A DNA stretch of 5,944 nt, taken from contig USPE01000122.1 in assembly GCA_900556545.1 (NCBI GenBank), positions 1 through 5,944 of the forward strand. The letters run 5' to 3'. The notes below the pieces were generated by a model that was not told the DNA's origin, ran no database searches, and was given only the letters and a program-made list of their open reading frames with translations. Made by a program: the position numbers and the translations under genes. Shown here one piece after another: positions 1 to 5,944 of the stretch. Origin of the DNA: an uncultured Peptococcaceae bacterium (lineage in GTDB: Bacteria; Bacillota; Peptococcia; Peptococcales; Peptococcaceae). Within the stretch, counting starts at the first letter, position 1. Each line of letters begins with the position of its first letter.

Positions 1-1590
1 ATGGCTGGCGGTATTGTTGATAATGAAGCTTTATTCGCAGCTGATGAAAAAGTAAAGAAAGTTAATTTCCAAAGCAATGTAAGACCACATGCTGTTGGTG
101 CAGGCTGTATAATTGAAGAAAATGTCGGTGCCGATAAAAATGATATGGATGAAACACAAGGTTTTATCGTTACGAATGTTATGCTCGATCATATGGACGG
201 AGATGCTGCAGTAGAAGAAATCCAAATGAACTATGGGAATTCTCCAATTAAGCCTGCAGAAGGTTGGGCTAATGCACCTGCAGATGCAAAAGAATTTGTG
301 TTCTTACAAAATGCTGGTTTAGTACGTAGACCTGCTTTATTACTTAAAAATGAAAATGGCGTCTATGATACAGTAGAAATCTATGCTAAGAAAGACCAAG
401 AAAAATTATTGGTTACTTTAAAAGTTGGCGAATATAACAATGATCTTATGGATATTGCCTATATGGATGGTGAAGAATTTACGGTTAGCCGTGGATTATG
501 TATGTATAAATGTGCTGAAGACGGCAGTCATGTTGAAATTTATCTTGGACGCGGCATGAAACCGGATTTCGATGGAGTATATCATCCAACTTCATTATTT
601 AAGCAAATAGTTGATACAGCAGGTATAGTTCCAAGTATGCCGACTATTGGCGGTTTAGAAGCCGATCTTATTGAGGGGGCATTTCTTCCTTGTTGGGAAA
701 ATTACACTAAATGGCAAAATAAAGCTATGAAAGCTTTAATTGATCAAAATGAATATGATGTTGTTTTCTCACATGTGCATAATGTTGATATTGCAGCCCA
801 TGTATTCTATCGTTTAGCTATTTTCCGGAACCACTATCCACAAATTGAAATTGAACGCTATCCAGGTTTCATGGAACGTTTGTATGTAGATGTTGACCGC
901 TATTTAGGCGAATTTATGGAATATCTGGATAAAGGATATACCATTTTTATTATTTCTGACCATGGCGGTGTTATTCCTACAGCTGAGTTGCCACCATTAC
1001 TAGGTGACCCTCTTGGCGTAAATGCTAAATTGATGTATGACTTAGGATATACGGGATTGAAAAAAGATGAGAATGGTAATCTTCTAAAAGAAATTGATTG
1101 GGCAACTACTAAAGCAATTGCCACTCGTGAATGTTATATTTGGATTAACTTAAAAGGTAGAGACCCTCAAGGTATTGTTGATCCTCGGGATAAATATGAC
1201 TTAGAAAGACAAATTATTGATGACCTATATAGTTATAGAGATCCAGATAACGGCGAAAGAGTAATTAGCTTAGCGTTACGCCGTAAAGACGCTGTTCATT
1301 TTGGTTTGGATAGTGATGAATGCGGTGATATCATTTACTTCGTAGACGAAGGGCATAATCATTGTCATGGTGACGGTTTATCTACTGTGCAAGGACCATT
1401 GCATACTTCTGTAGCACCGATTTTTGTAGCTTGTGGTAAAGGGATTAAAGAAAATTATAAGGCTGAACGTATTATTAGACAAGTTGATGTCGCTCCGACA
1501 GTAGCCGCTATCTTAGGGGTAAGAATGCCTGCACAATGTGAAGGGGCACCGGCATACCAAATTTTTGATGGTGAATTTGTTGCGAACTAA
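1..1590 (+). CDS. AlkP-superfamily phosphodiesterase/phosphohydrolase (type I PDE/NPP-like), 5' end missing
   Basis: This is the C-terminal ~529 residues of a metal-dependent hydrolase of the alkaline phosphatase superfamily, type I phosphodiesterase/nucleotide pyrophosphatase-like (resembling COG3379). Visible metal-site residues are D263 and H267 in HNVDIAAH, D320 and H321 in SDHG, and H468 in LHTS. The C-terminal DVAPTVAAILG element, typical of this fold, is at about 496-506. Residues ~85-220 form a cap-like insertion containing LVRRPALLLKN. Residue 1 (MAGG) aligns without gaps to MGTG at Met147 (longest-frame numbering) of the next gene. The ~146 residues holding the first metal Asp and the Thr nucleophile are therefore absent, and the ATG at position 1 is very unlikely to be the true start. 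The likely explanation is truncation by the window or contig edge; a real upstream frameshift is the alternative. The stop is TAA at 1588-1590. A His/Cys-rich stretch (HNHCHGD, 452-458) is peculiar to this copy. The family assignment is confident; the substrate is unknown. Confidence 0.85.
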   Translation: MAGGIVDNEALFAADEKVKKVNFQSNVRPHAVGAGCIIEENVGADKNDMDETQGFIVTNVMLDHMDGDAAVEEIQMNYGNSPIKPAEGWANAPADAKEFVFLQNAGLVRRPALLLKNENGVYDTVEIYAKKDQEKLLVTLKVGEYNNDLMDIAYMDGEEFTVSRGLCMYKCAEDGSHVEIYLGRGMKPDFDGVYHPTSLFKQIVDTAGIVPSMPTIGGLEADLIEGAFLPCWENYTKWQNKAMKALIDQNEYDVVFSHVHNVDIAAHVFYRLAIFRNHYPQIEIERYPGFMERLYVDVDRYLGEFMEYLDKGYTIFIISDHGGVIPTAELPPLLGDPLGVNAKLMYDLGYTGLKKDENGNLLKEIDWATTKAIATRECYIWINLKGRDPQGIVDPRDKYDLERQIIDDLYSYRDPDNGERVISLALRRKDAVHFGLDSDECGDIIYFVDEGHNHCHGDGLSTVQGPLHTSVAPIFVACGKGIKENYKAERIIRQVDVAPTVAAILGVRMPAQCEGAPAYQIFDGEFVAN

Positions 1591-1603
1591 TAATTAGCAA
1601 AGT

Positions 1604-1654
1604 AAGCAGTCGTCTGGATAGATTTTATTAACAAGTTCGTCTAGATGACTGCTT
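1604..1654 (+). terminator. Intercistronic 15-bp hairpin, weak or partial terminator
   Basis: Arms 1604-1618 (AAGCAGTCGTCTGGA) and 1640-1654 (TCTAGATGACTGCTT) pair over all 15 positions. The only two departures from Watson-Crick are G:U wobbles. The loop is 21 nt. The stem begins 13 bases after the stop codon of the first hydrolase, the usual place for a terminator. However, it is followed only by TATAAA rather than a run of U. It may terminate inefficiently, or it may act as an RNA processing or stability element between two co-transcribed hydrolase genes. Confidence 0.5.
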
Positions 1655-1681
1655 TATAAATGCGGAATCAGTGTAAATAAT

Positions 1682-1687
1682 AGGAGG
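1682..1687 (+). promoter_or_regulatory. Shine-Dalgarno AGGAGG for the second hydrolase
   Basis: A perfect AGGAGG precedes three in-frame start candidates: GTG 1689 (1 nt away), ATG 1692 (4 nt) and ATG 1698 (10 nt). The first two are too close for normal initiation. The permease gene downstream uses the same 10-nt spacing, which supports 1698. Confidence 0.7.
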
Positions 1688-1697
1688 TGTGATGTGG

Positions 1698-3692
1698 ATG
1701 GAAAAAACAGATAAAATTTTAGTATTAGGTATTGATGGTATGGATCCGCGATTGTCTAATTATCACATGTCTCAAGGATATATGCCTAATTTGAAGAAAT
1801 TTTTAGAACGTGGCTCAGCACGTGAAGACTTGGTTCTTTTAGGTGGTATGCCGACAATTACTCCACCAATGTGGGCAACATTAGCTACTGGCGCTTATCC
1901 AATGACGCATGGCATTACAGACTTCTGGCTACAAGACCAAGAAAATCTGGGGATTACCAAATATGCCTTTAATTCAGCTAATTGCAAAGCAGAGCCAATT
2001 TGGAATGTGTTAGCGGAGTCCGGTAAAAAAACTTTTGTTTTACATTGGCCGGCATGTTCTTGGCCTCCAACATCCAATAGTGAAAATCTTTATGTTATAG
2101 ACGGTACTAATCCGGAAGGTATCTGTATGGGAACTGGTCAAATAGAGGGCGAGTATATTGCAGTCGCTTCGGAAGAAATTAAAGAAGTGACTTATCGAAG
2201 AAAAGTCGGTGAAACCAGCATGATGTGTGTGGTAACTGATGTAACAGTGGAAGATGCAGTAGACGATATGCATGCGATTGCCAACTCACCGGATGTTACT
2301 TTGGTACGGCTTAGAGATACAACGAAAGATGAAGTGTTGACAAAAATTAGTTTTGATGCCAGTTTATCTCCAATTAAAACACCGGATAAATGGGAGTTTG
2401 ATATTCCTGCAGATGCAAAAGAATTAACCATTTTATTTTCAGGTGGACTTATTCGTCGGCCTGCCTTGATTGTGAAAAATACGGAAGGTATTTATGACAC
2501 GTTAAATATCTACAAAAATAAGAAAAACGAAAATCTTATTGTCAGTATGAATAATAACGAATTTGCGGAAGGCGTAGTTGACGAGGCAATTAAAAATGAT
2601 ATTACTTACACAGTAAGTCGTAATATGCGTCTTTTAGAGCTTGCCGAAGATGGCAGTATGTTACGGATGTGGGTTTCAGCAGCTGTTAATATTAACGATG
2701 ACAGCGTATTTAGTCCTAAATCTCTACACAAAGAGATTATAGAGAATGTAGGCTACCCAATGCCGGTATCTAATGTAGGGGCAAACGATGCCCAATTGAT
2801 GATTGACTGCATGGAAGAAAACTGGATGCGAACTATGCGCTGGTGGGCAGATTGTATCCATTATATGATCGAACAAAAAGGTGTAGAAGTGGTATTTTCA
2901 CAAATTCATAATGATGATGCAGAAAAACATAATTTTATACCGGTTTATAAAGAGAGTGCCAAAAGAGCCTTATCAATGGAAACTCTTGAAGAAATAATGA
3001 TTAACATCAGTAAACAAAACGATTATTATATCGGTCGTTTCTTGCATTTATTAGATGAAGGTTGGACAATTTTCTTAGTCAGTGACCATGGATTGGTTGT
3101 CAGTGAAGAAGGGCAATCCTTATATTATGCTGCTATAGGCACAGATGCAACTTTTATGCGAGATTGGGGTTATACCGAAGTGAAATATGATGCAGAGGGA
3201 AATCCATTGCCGGAAATTGATTGGTCGAAGACCAAAGCTATCTGTAGCAGAAGCAACTCTATCTATATTAATGTTAAAGGTAGATGGGATACCGGTATAG
3301 TCGAGCCTGAAGATAAAGATGCTTTGGAAGATGAAATCATAGCAAAACTTTATGGTGTAAGAGATGAAAAAGGGCGAGCTAAAATAGCGTTAGCGTTGAA
3401 GAATAAAGATGCTGTTTTACTAGGATTAGGGGGACCGCAATGCGGAGATATTGTAGTTATGCAGGCTGAGTATAATTTATTTGACCATGGCGATAGTTTA
3501 TCTACTGCGTTGGGGTTAAATCATACATCTGTATCGCCTATTTTTGCTGCTGCAGGTAAAGGTATTAAGGAAGGATTTAAGACGACACGTCATATTCGTG
3601 AAGTTGATGTGGCACCGACAATTGCTTGGTTAGCTGGTATGAGAATGCCGGAACAGTGCGAAGGTGCGCCAATATATCAAATTTTTGCTTAG
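1698..3692 (+). CDS. AlkP-superfamily phosphodiesterase/phosphohydrolase (type I PDE/NPP-like), complete
   Basis: This is a complete 664-residue metal-dependent hydrolase of the alkaline phosphatase superfamily, most like COG3379-type predicted phosphohydrolases. It is predicted to be cytoplasmic, as there is no signal peptide or membrane segment. The order is ILVLGIDGMDP at the N-terminus with first metal Asp D13; PTITPPMWATLATG with candidate nucleophile Thr55, then HGITDF; a cap-like insertion at about 145-370 including LIRRPALIVKN; D407 and H411 in HNDDAEKH; D463 and H464 in SDHG; H609 in NHTS; and DVAPTIAWLAG near the C-terminus. Every expected metal ligand and the nucleophile are present, so it should be active. 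The nucleophile region has no CxPxR sulfatase motif. Upstream in-frame GTG 1689 and ATG 1692 would add three or two residues but sit too close to the Shine-Dalgarno sequence. It is a tandem paralog of the preceding gene, and the permease gene follows after 125 bases. The substrate (phosphate ester, diester or phosphonate-type) cannot be told. Confidence 0.88.
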   Translation: MEKTDKILVLGIDGMDPRLSNYHMSQGYMPNLKKFLERGSAREDLVLLGGMPTITPPMWATLATGAYPMTHGITDFWLQDQENLGITKYAFNSANCKAEPIWNVLAESGKKTFVLHWPACSWPPTSNSENLYVIDGTNPEGICMGTGQIEGEYIAVASEEIKEVTYRRKVGETSMMCVVTDVTVEDAVDDMHAIANSPDVTLVRLRDTTKDEVLTKISFDASLSPIKTPDKWEFDIPADAKELTILFSGGLIRRPALIVKNTEGIYDTLNIYKNKKNENLIVSMNNNEFAEGVVDEAIKNDITYTVSRNMRLLELAEDGSMLRMWVSAAVNINDDSVFSPKSLHKEIIENVGYPMPVSNVGANDAQLMIDCMEENWMRTMRWWADCIHYMIEQKGVEVVFSQIHNDDAEKHNFIPVYKESAKRALSMETLEEIMINISKQNDYYIGRFLHLLDEGWTIFLVSDHGLVVSEEGQSLYYAAIGTDATFMRDWGYTEVKYDAEGNPLPEIDWSKTKAICSRSNSIYINVKGRWDTGIVEPEDKDALEDEIIAKLYGVRDEKGRAKIALALKNKDAVLLGLGGPQCGDIVVMQAEYNLFDHGDSLSTALGLNHTSVSPIFAAAGKGIKEGFKTTRHIREVDVAPTIAWLAGMRMPEQCEGAPIYQIFA

Positions 3693-3716
3693 AAATGGAG
3701 CAACTTAAGGTTAGAA

Positions 3717-3760
3717 TATAGGTTAATGGGTGGATTATTATATCCTTTTATTGACCTATA
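3717..3760 (+). promoter_or_regulatory. Inverted repeat / long stem-loop ahead of the permease gene
   Basis: Arms TATAGGTTAAT (3717-3727) and ATTGACCTATA (3750-3760) pair over 11 bp with one U:G wobble. The helix can continue inward through three G:U pairs. After one mismatch, GGAT (3732-3735) pairs with ATCC (3742-3745). No U-tract follows on the + strand, so this is not a standard terminator. It may be an operator or a leader RNA structure. The right arm contains the TTGACC that could serve as a -35 element. Chance AT-rich pairing cannot be excluded. Confidence 0.4.
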
Positions 3761-3779
3761 ATGTAATTATAAAGATAAG
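3751..3779 (+). promoter_or_regulatory. Candidate sigma-A-type promoter for the permease gene
   Basis: TTGACC (3751-3756, five of six matches to the -35 consensus) is separated by 17 bp from GATAAG (3774-3779, four of six to the -10 consensus). A perfect TATAAT hexamer also lies at 3757-3762 but has only a poor -35 upstream (TTATTA, 3735-3740, 16-bp spacing). Either would start transcription a few dozen bases before the permease ribosome binding site. The genes could instead be co-transcribed from upstream. Confidence 0.35.
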
Positions 3780-3817
3780 ATTGTATTATTAATCTAAGGT
3801 GAGGAGGGGGTTATGAT

Positions 3818-5269
3818 ATGGCAACAGGAAATGTAAAAAGAAATAATTGGATCAGCTATATTAAAGTTTTTATAATGGCTGTATTAGTTATTGGTATTGG
3901 GTCATTGCCACCATTTGGTCAAATTACACCAATGGGTATGAAAGTTTTAGGCATCTTTGTTGGTTGTTTATATGGCTGGTGTGTTTTAGATATTCTATGG
4001 GTTAGCATTTTTTCTTTAATTGCTATTGGGATGACTTGTTCAACCGTATTAGGTGCTTTTGGTGTAGGCTGGTCAAATATGATCACCTTAATGGCATTGG
4101 TTACATCATTGATTGGCGGTGCAATGAACTCATGCAAAATTACAGATTTATTCTGTAATTGGTGTATCACCAGAAAAATTGTAAAAGGAAGACCATGGGT
4201 ATTATTAGCTATGATTTTGATTGCCGGTGCTTTAGTTGGGGCATTTGCCAGTTCAGTAGCAGGGACAATTTTACTATGGGCAGTTATTTTGAAATTAGCA
4301 GATATGTGCGGATATGAAAAGGGATGTAAAGAAATTGCATTCTTAATGGCTATGGTAGTAGTTGTTCCGGCAGTAGCTAGTAACTGTATTCCATTCCAAC
4401 CAGGTGCTCTTTTCTTTAACAGCTTTTTGATGCAAGCGGTAGGTAGCACAGTTCCTTTTGGAACGTTCTTAGTTTATCAAACTATTATTCACCTTATTAC
4501 TTTTGTTCTAACTGTTTTATTTGCAAAATATATTTGGAAACTAGATTTATCCAGATTTAATATTTCAGATGAAATGCGTGAAGAAATATTGAAACAACCT
4601 ATTACTTACGAACAAAAAGTAGGATTAGTAGCGATTATTATATTCTTCTTTGCGTTATTATTACCAGGTATTTTGCCAAAAACCATTCCGGGTATGGCAT
4701 TTTTATCACAACTGGGTATCGTTGGTGTGGGCAGTATCATGTTAATCGTATTGTTTGTTATGCGTAACAGTGAAGGTAAACACTTAATAGATATTAACGA
4801 ATGTCATAAATTTGTACCATGGAGTGTCTTATGGTTAATGGCAGCTATCGCCCCATTATCGGATGCATTAAAATCGGCAGATACAGGAATTATGGCCACA
4901 ATTACAGCATGGGCAATGCCAATGTTCCAAAATATGAGTTTAACAGCGTTCTTTATTGGAGCAACAATAATATTAGCATTATTAACCCAAGTCAGTGTTA
5001 ATATGGTACTTGGAGCTGTATTCGTTCCATTCTTATGTGGTATTTGTGCAGAGTTAGGCGGAAATCCATATACCTTATTCATGATGCTTTATGCAGGTAT
5101 CAATATGGCATTTATGACCCCAGCGGCATCAGCATATGGTGGATTGGTACATGGCCATGACTGGATCAAAGGAAAAAATGCTTATATTACAACGGGTGTA
5201 AGTTTAGTGATTCTTTTAGTGATTCTTTCAGTTATTGGTTTACCTTTAGGTAATATAATGTTTAAATAG
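3818..5269 (+). CDS. SLC13/DASS-family (IT superfamily) anion permease
   Basis: This is a 483-residue polytopic inner-membrane protein of the divalent anion:Na+ symporter / ion transporter superfamily, expected to carry an organic or inorganic anion. Hydrophobic segments lie at roughly 13-31, 40-58, 60-78, 86-101, 127-160, 172-189, 198-237, 267-286, 293-315, 331-347, 374-409, 418-436 and 455-478. The central hydrophilic loop at about 238-265 separates the two family halves. FASSVAGT (143-150) lies where the first SNT signature is expected. QVSVNMVLG (391-399) lies where the second is expected, followed by FMTPAASAYGGLVHG (432-446), the counterpart of the conserved Pro-containing loop in DASS proteins. 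Neither is a canonical S-N-T, so the usual di- or tricarboxylate specificity should not be assumed. The ATG at 3818 follows AGGAGG (3802-3807) by 10 nt. The ATG at 3813 is in another frame and stops after seven codons. The protein is rich in cysteines for a permease. Adjacency to the hydrolases suggests it supplies their substrate or exchanges a product. Family call firm, substrate unknown. Confidence 0.85.
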   Translation: MATGNVKRNNWISYIKVFIMAVLVIGIGSLPPFGQITPMGMKVLGIFVGCLYGWCVLDILWVSIFSLIAIGMTCSTVLGAFGVGWSNMITLMALVTSLIGGAMNSCKITDLFCNWCITRKIVKGRPWVLLAMILIAGALVGAFASSVAGTILLWAVILKLADMCGYEKGCKEIAFLMAMVVVVPAVASNCIPFQPGALFFNSFLMQAVGSTVPFGTFLVYQTIIHLITFVLTVLFAKYIWKLDLSRFNISDEMREEILKQPITYEQKVGLVAIIIFFFALLLPGILPKTIPGMAFLSQLGIVGVGSIMLIVLFVMRNSEGKHLIDINECHKFVPWSVLWLMAAIAPLSDALKSADTGIMATITAWAMPMFQNMSLTAFFIGATIILALLTQVSVNMVLGAVFVPFLCGICAELGGNPYTLFMMLYAGINMAFMTPAASAYGGLVHGHDWIKGKNAYITTGVSLVILLVILSVIGLPLGNIMFK

Positions 5270-5277
5270 ATGTGGTT

Positions 5278-5319
5278 TTAATAATACCTGTTGATTGGTG
5301 TATAATTAGCGATTATAAT
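5278..5319 (+). promoter_or_regulatory. Two overlapping promoter candidates for the LysR gene
   Basis: TTAATA (5278-5283), 17 bp, then TATAAT (5301-5306) forms one candidate. TTGATT (5291-5296), 17 bp, then TATAAT (5314-5319) forms a second. Both have perfect -10 hexamers and four-of-six -35 hexamers. The first leaves a leader of about 25 nt. The second would start RNA almost on the ribosome binding site, so the first is the more plausible. The LysR gene therefore seems to have its own promoter. Confidence 0.55.
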
Positions 5320-5322
5320 TAT
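5301..5322. promoter_or_regulatory. AT-rich palindrome, possible LysR autoregulatory operator
   Basis: ATAATT (5302-5307) and AATTAT (5317-5322) form an inverted repeat with a 9-bp spacer. The nested TATAAT (5301-5306) and ATTATA (5312-5317) form another with a 5-bp spacer. Dyads with a T-N11-A type core are usual LysR-family binding sites, and this one covers the gene's own -10 region, as expected for autorepression. In AT-rich promoter DNA such symmetry also arises by chance. Confidence 0.3.
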
Positions 5323-5337
5323 CATGAGGTGATAGTT

Positions 5338-5944
5338 ATGCGGACGGAGGCAGTGCGTTACTTTGTCGAGGTTGCTAAAAGCCATTCAATAGGTATTGTT
5401 GCTGAAAAATTCTTTATGACTCAACCGGCGATCAGCATCGCTATAAAAAATTTGGAGAAGGAATTAGACTGCGTATTGTTCGAAAGGTCTAAAAACGGGA
5501 TGTATTTGACGGAATTGGGCTTCGAAATTTTTGAGATTATGGAAAAAATTATACGAGAGGAGCAAGAAATTCATACATTAATTAATAAGAGCAAGTATAA
5601 TAATCTTAATAAATTACAGGGTACGCTGAATATCGTAGCAGCACCATTAATTGTGAATTCTTTTTTACAAGATGCCATAGTTGAATTTTGGGAGAACAAT
5701 TTTGAAATAAAAATAAATGTAGAAGAAAATATTGCAGATCAGATCGTAGAAAAAATTTTAAGTAATGAATTTGATATAGGATTAACTATATTGGCTGATG
5801 AGGAGTTCTTACAATTAGAGAAGAATGATGATATTTTTTGTAAAAATCTTTTTTCAGAAAAAATATATGTGGTAGCGAACAAAAAATATGGCTTGGGGCA
5901 AAAGAAATCTATTACCTGCAACAATGTATGGAAATTACCAATAG
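5338..5944 (+). CDS. LysR-family transcriptional regulator, 3' end cut by window
   Basis: These are the first 202 residues of a LysR-type regulator (full family length is about 290-310), open to the window end. Residues 1-61 are the winged helix-turn-helix, with the family pattern RYFVEVAKSHS, MTQPAISIAIKNLEKEL and VLFERSKNGMYLTELG. Residues ~62-92 are the linker helix used for dimerisation. LQGTLNIVAAP at about 93 opens the periplasmic-binding-protein-like effector domain, with the typical ILSNEFDIGLTI at 140-151. The ATG at 5338 is preceded by GAGGTGAT (5326-5333) at suitable spacing. It lies 68 bases after the permease stop, on the same strand. It probably senses a small organic anion and controls the permease and hydrolase genes, but this rests only on adjacency. 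It is less usual for a LysR gene to sit downstream and co-directional than divergent, so its target could instead lie beyond the window. Confidence 0.9.
   Translation, partial: MRTEAVRYFVEVAKSHSIGIVAEKFFMTQPAISIAIKNLEKELDCVLFERSKNGMYLTELGFEIFEIMEKIIREEQEIHTLINKSKYNNLNKLQGTLNIVAAPLIVNSFLQDAIVEFWENNFEIKINVEENIADQIVEKILSNEFDIGLTILADEEFLQLEKNDDIFCKNLFSEKIYVVANKKYGLGQKKSITCNNVWKLPI

Noticed and set aside
31..225. Short minus-strand open frame within the first hydrolase
   Set aside because: The coding sense strand is clearly the + strand by homology to the next gene, and this frame has no recognisable motif.
1628..1660. Promoter for the second hydrolase (TTAACA and TATAAA)
   Set aside because: The spacing is 21 bp and both hexamers overlap the hairpin. 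There is no credible 17-bp arrangement, so read-through from upstream is more likely.
1855..1890. Possible sulfatase identity for the hydrolases
   Set aside because: The nucleophile region reads PTITPPMWATLATG with a Thr. There is no Cys/Ser-x-Pro-x-Arg formylglycine site.
3919..4449. A long minus-strand open frame (176 codons) opposite the permease
   Set aside because: It lies wholly inside a well-supported membrane protein gene, resembles no family I know, and reads as the complement of hydrophobic codons.
5248..5290. Terminator after the permease gene
   Set aside because: AGGTA and TACCT could pair over five bases only, with part of the arm inside the coding region and no U-tract.
5739..5924. 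Minus-strand open frame opposite the LysR gene
   Set aside because: It lies opposite a clear LysR effector domain and has low-complexity AT-rich composition with no motif.

Overview
This AT-rich window carries four genes, all on the + strand. From left to right they are the 3' part of an alkaline-phosphatase-superfamily hydrolase (1-1590), a second complete hydrolase of the same family (1698-3692), a complete SLC13/DASS-type anion permease (3818-5269), and the 5' part of a LysR-type transcriptional regulator (5338 to the window end). The AT-rich composition, strong AGGAGG-type ribosome binding sites and A/T-ending codons suggest a low-GC Firmicute. A Negativicutes or Clostridia lineage is my guess, but nothing here fixes the taxon.

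The two hydrolases are tandem paralogs. They align from residue 1 of the first to about Met147 of the longest frame of the second (residue 144 from the start chosen here), and on to their near-identical C-termini. The second has the full set of expected AlkP-superfamily active-site residues: first metal Asp, Thr nucleophile, Asp-x3-His, Asp-His and a late His. The part of the first visible here lacks the N-terminal ~145 residues, including the nucleophile. The window opens exactly on an internal Met codon, so the gene is either cut by the window edge or really broken. Neither protein shows a formylglycine sulfatase motif. The complete one has no signal peptide, so it should act in the cytoplasm.

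The permease has the overall DASS/IT-superfamily architecture, but both of its SNT-like signature positions have diverged. Together the locus reads as an uptake-and-hydrolysis cassette. The permease would bring in, or exchange, an organic anion. Cytoplasmic metal-dependent phospho- or phosphono-ester hydrolases would process it, and the LysR protein would sense the substrate or a product. The substrate cannot be read from the sequence.

The three intergenic gaps are short (107, 125 and 68 bases) and structured. Between the hydrolases lies a 15-bp hairpin with only G:U wobbles and a poor U-tract. Ahead of the permease is a long inverted repeat whose right arm overlaps a possible -35 element. 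Ahead of the LysR gene are two overlapping promoter candidates with an AT-rich palindrome. No RNA genes, mobile elements, CRISPR arrays or att sites were seen.
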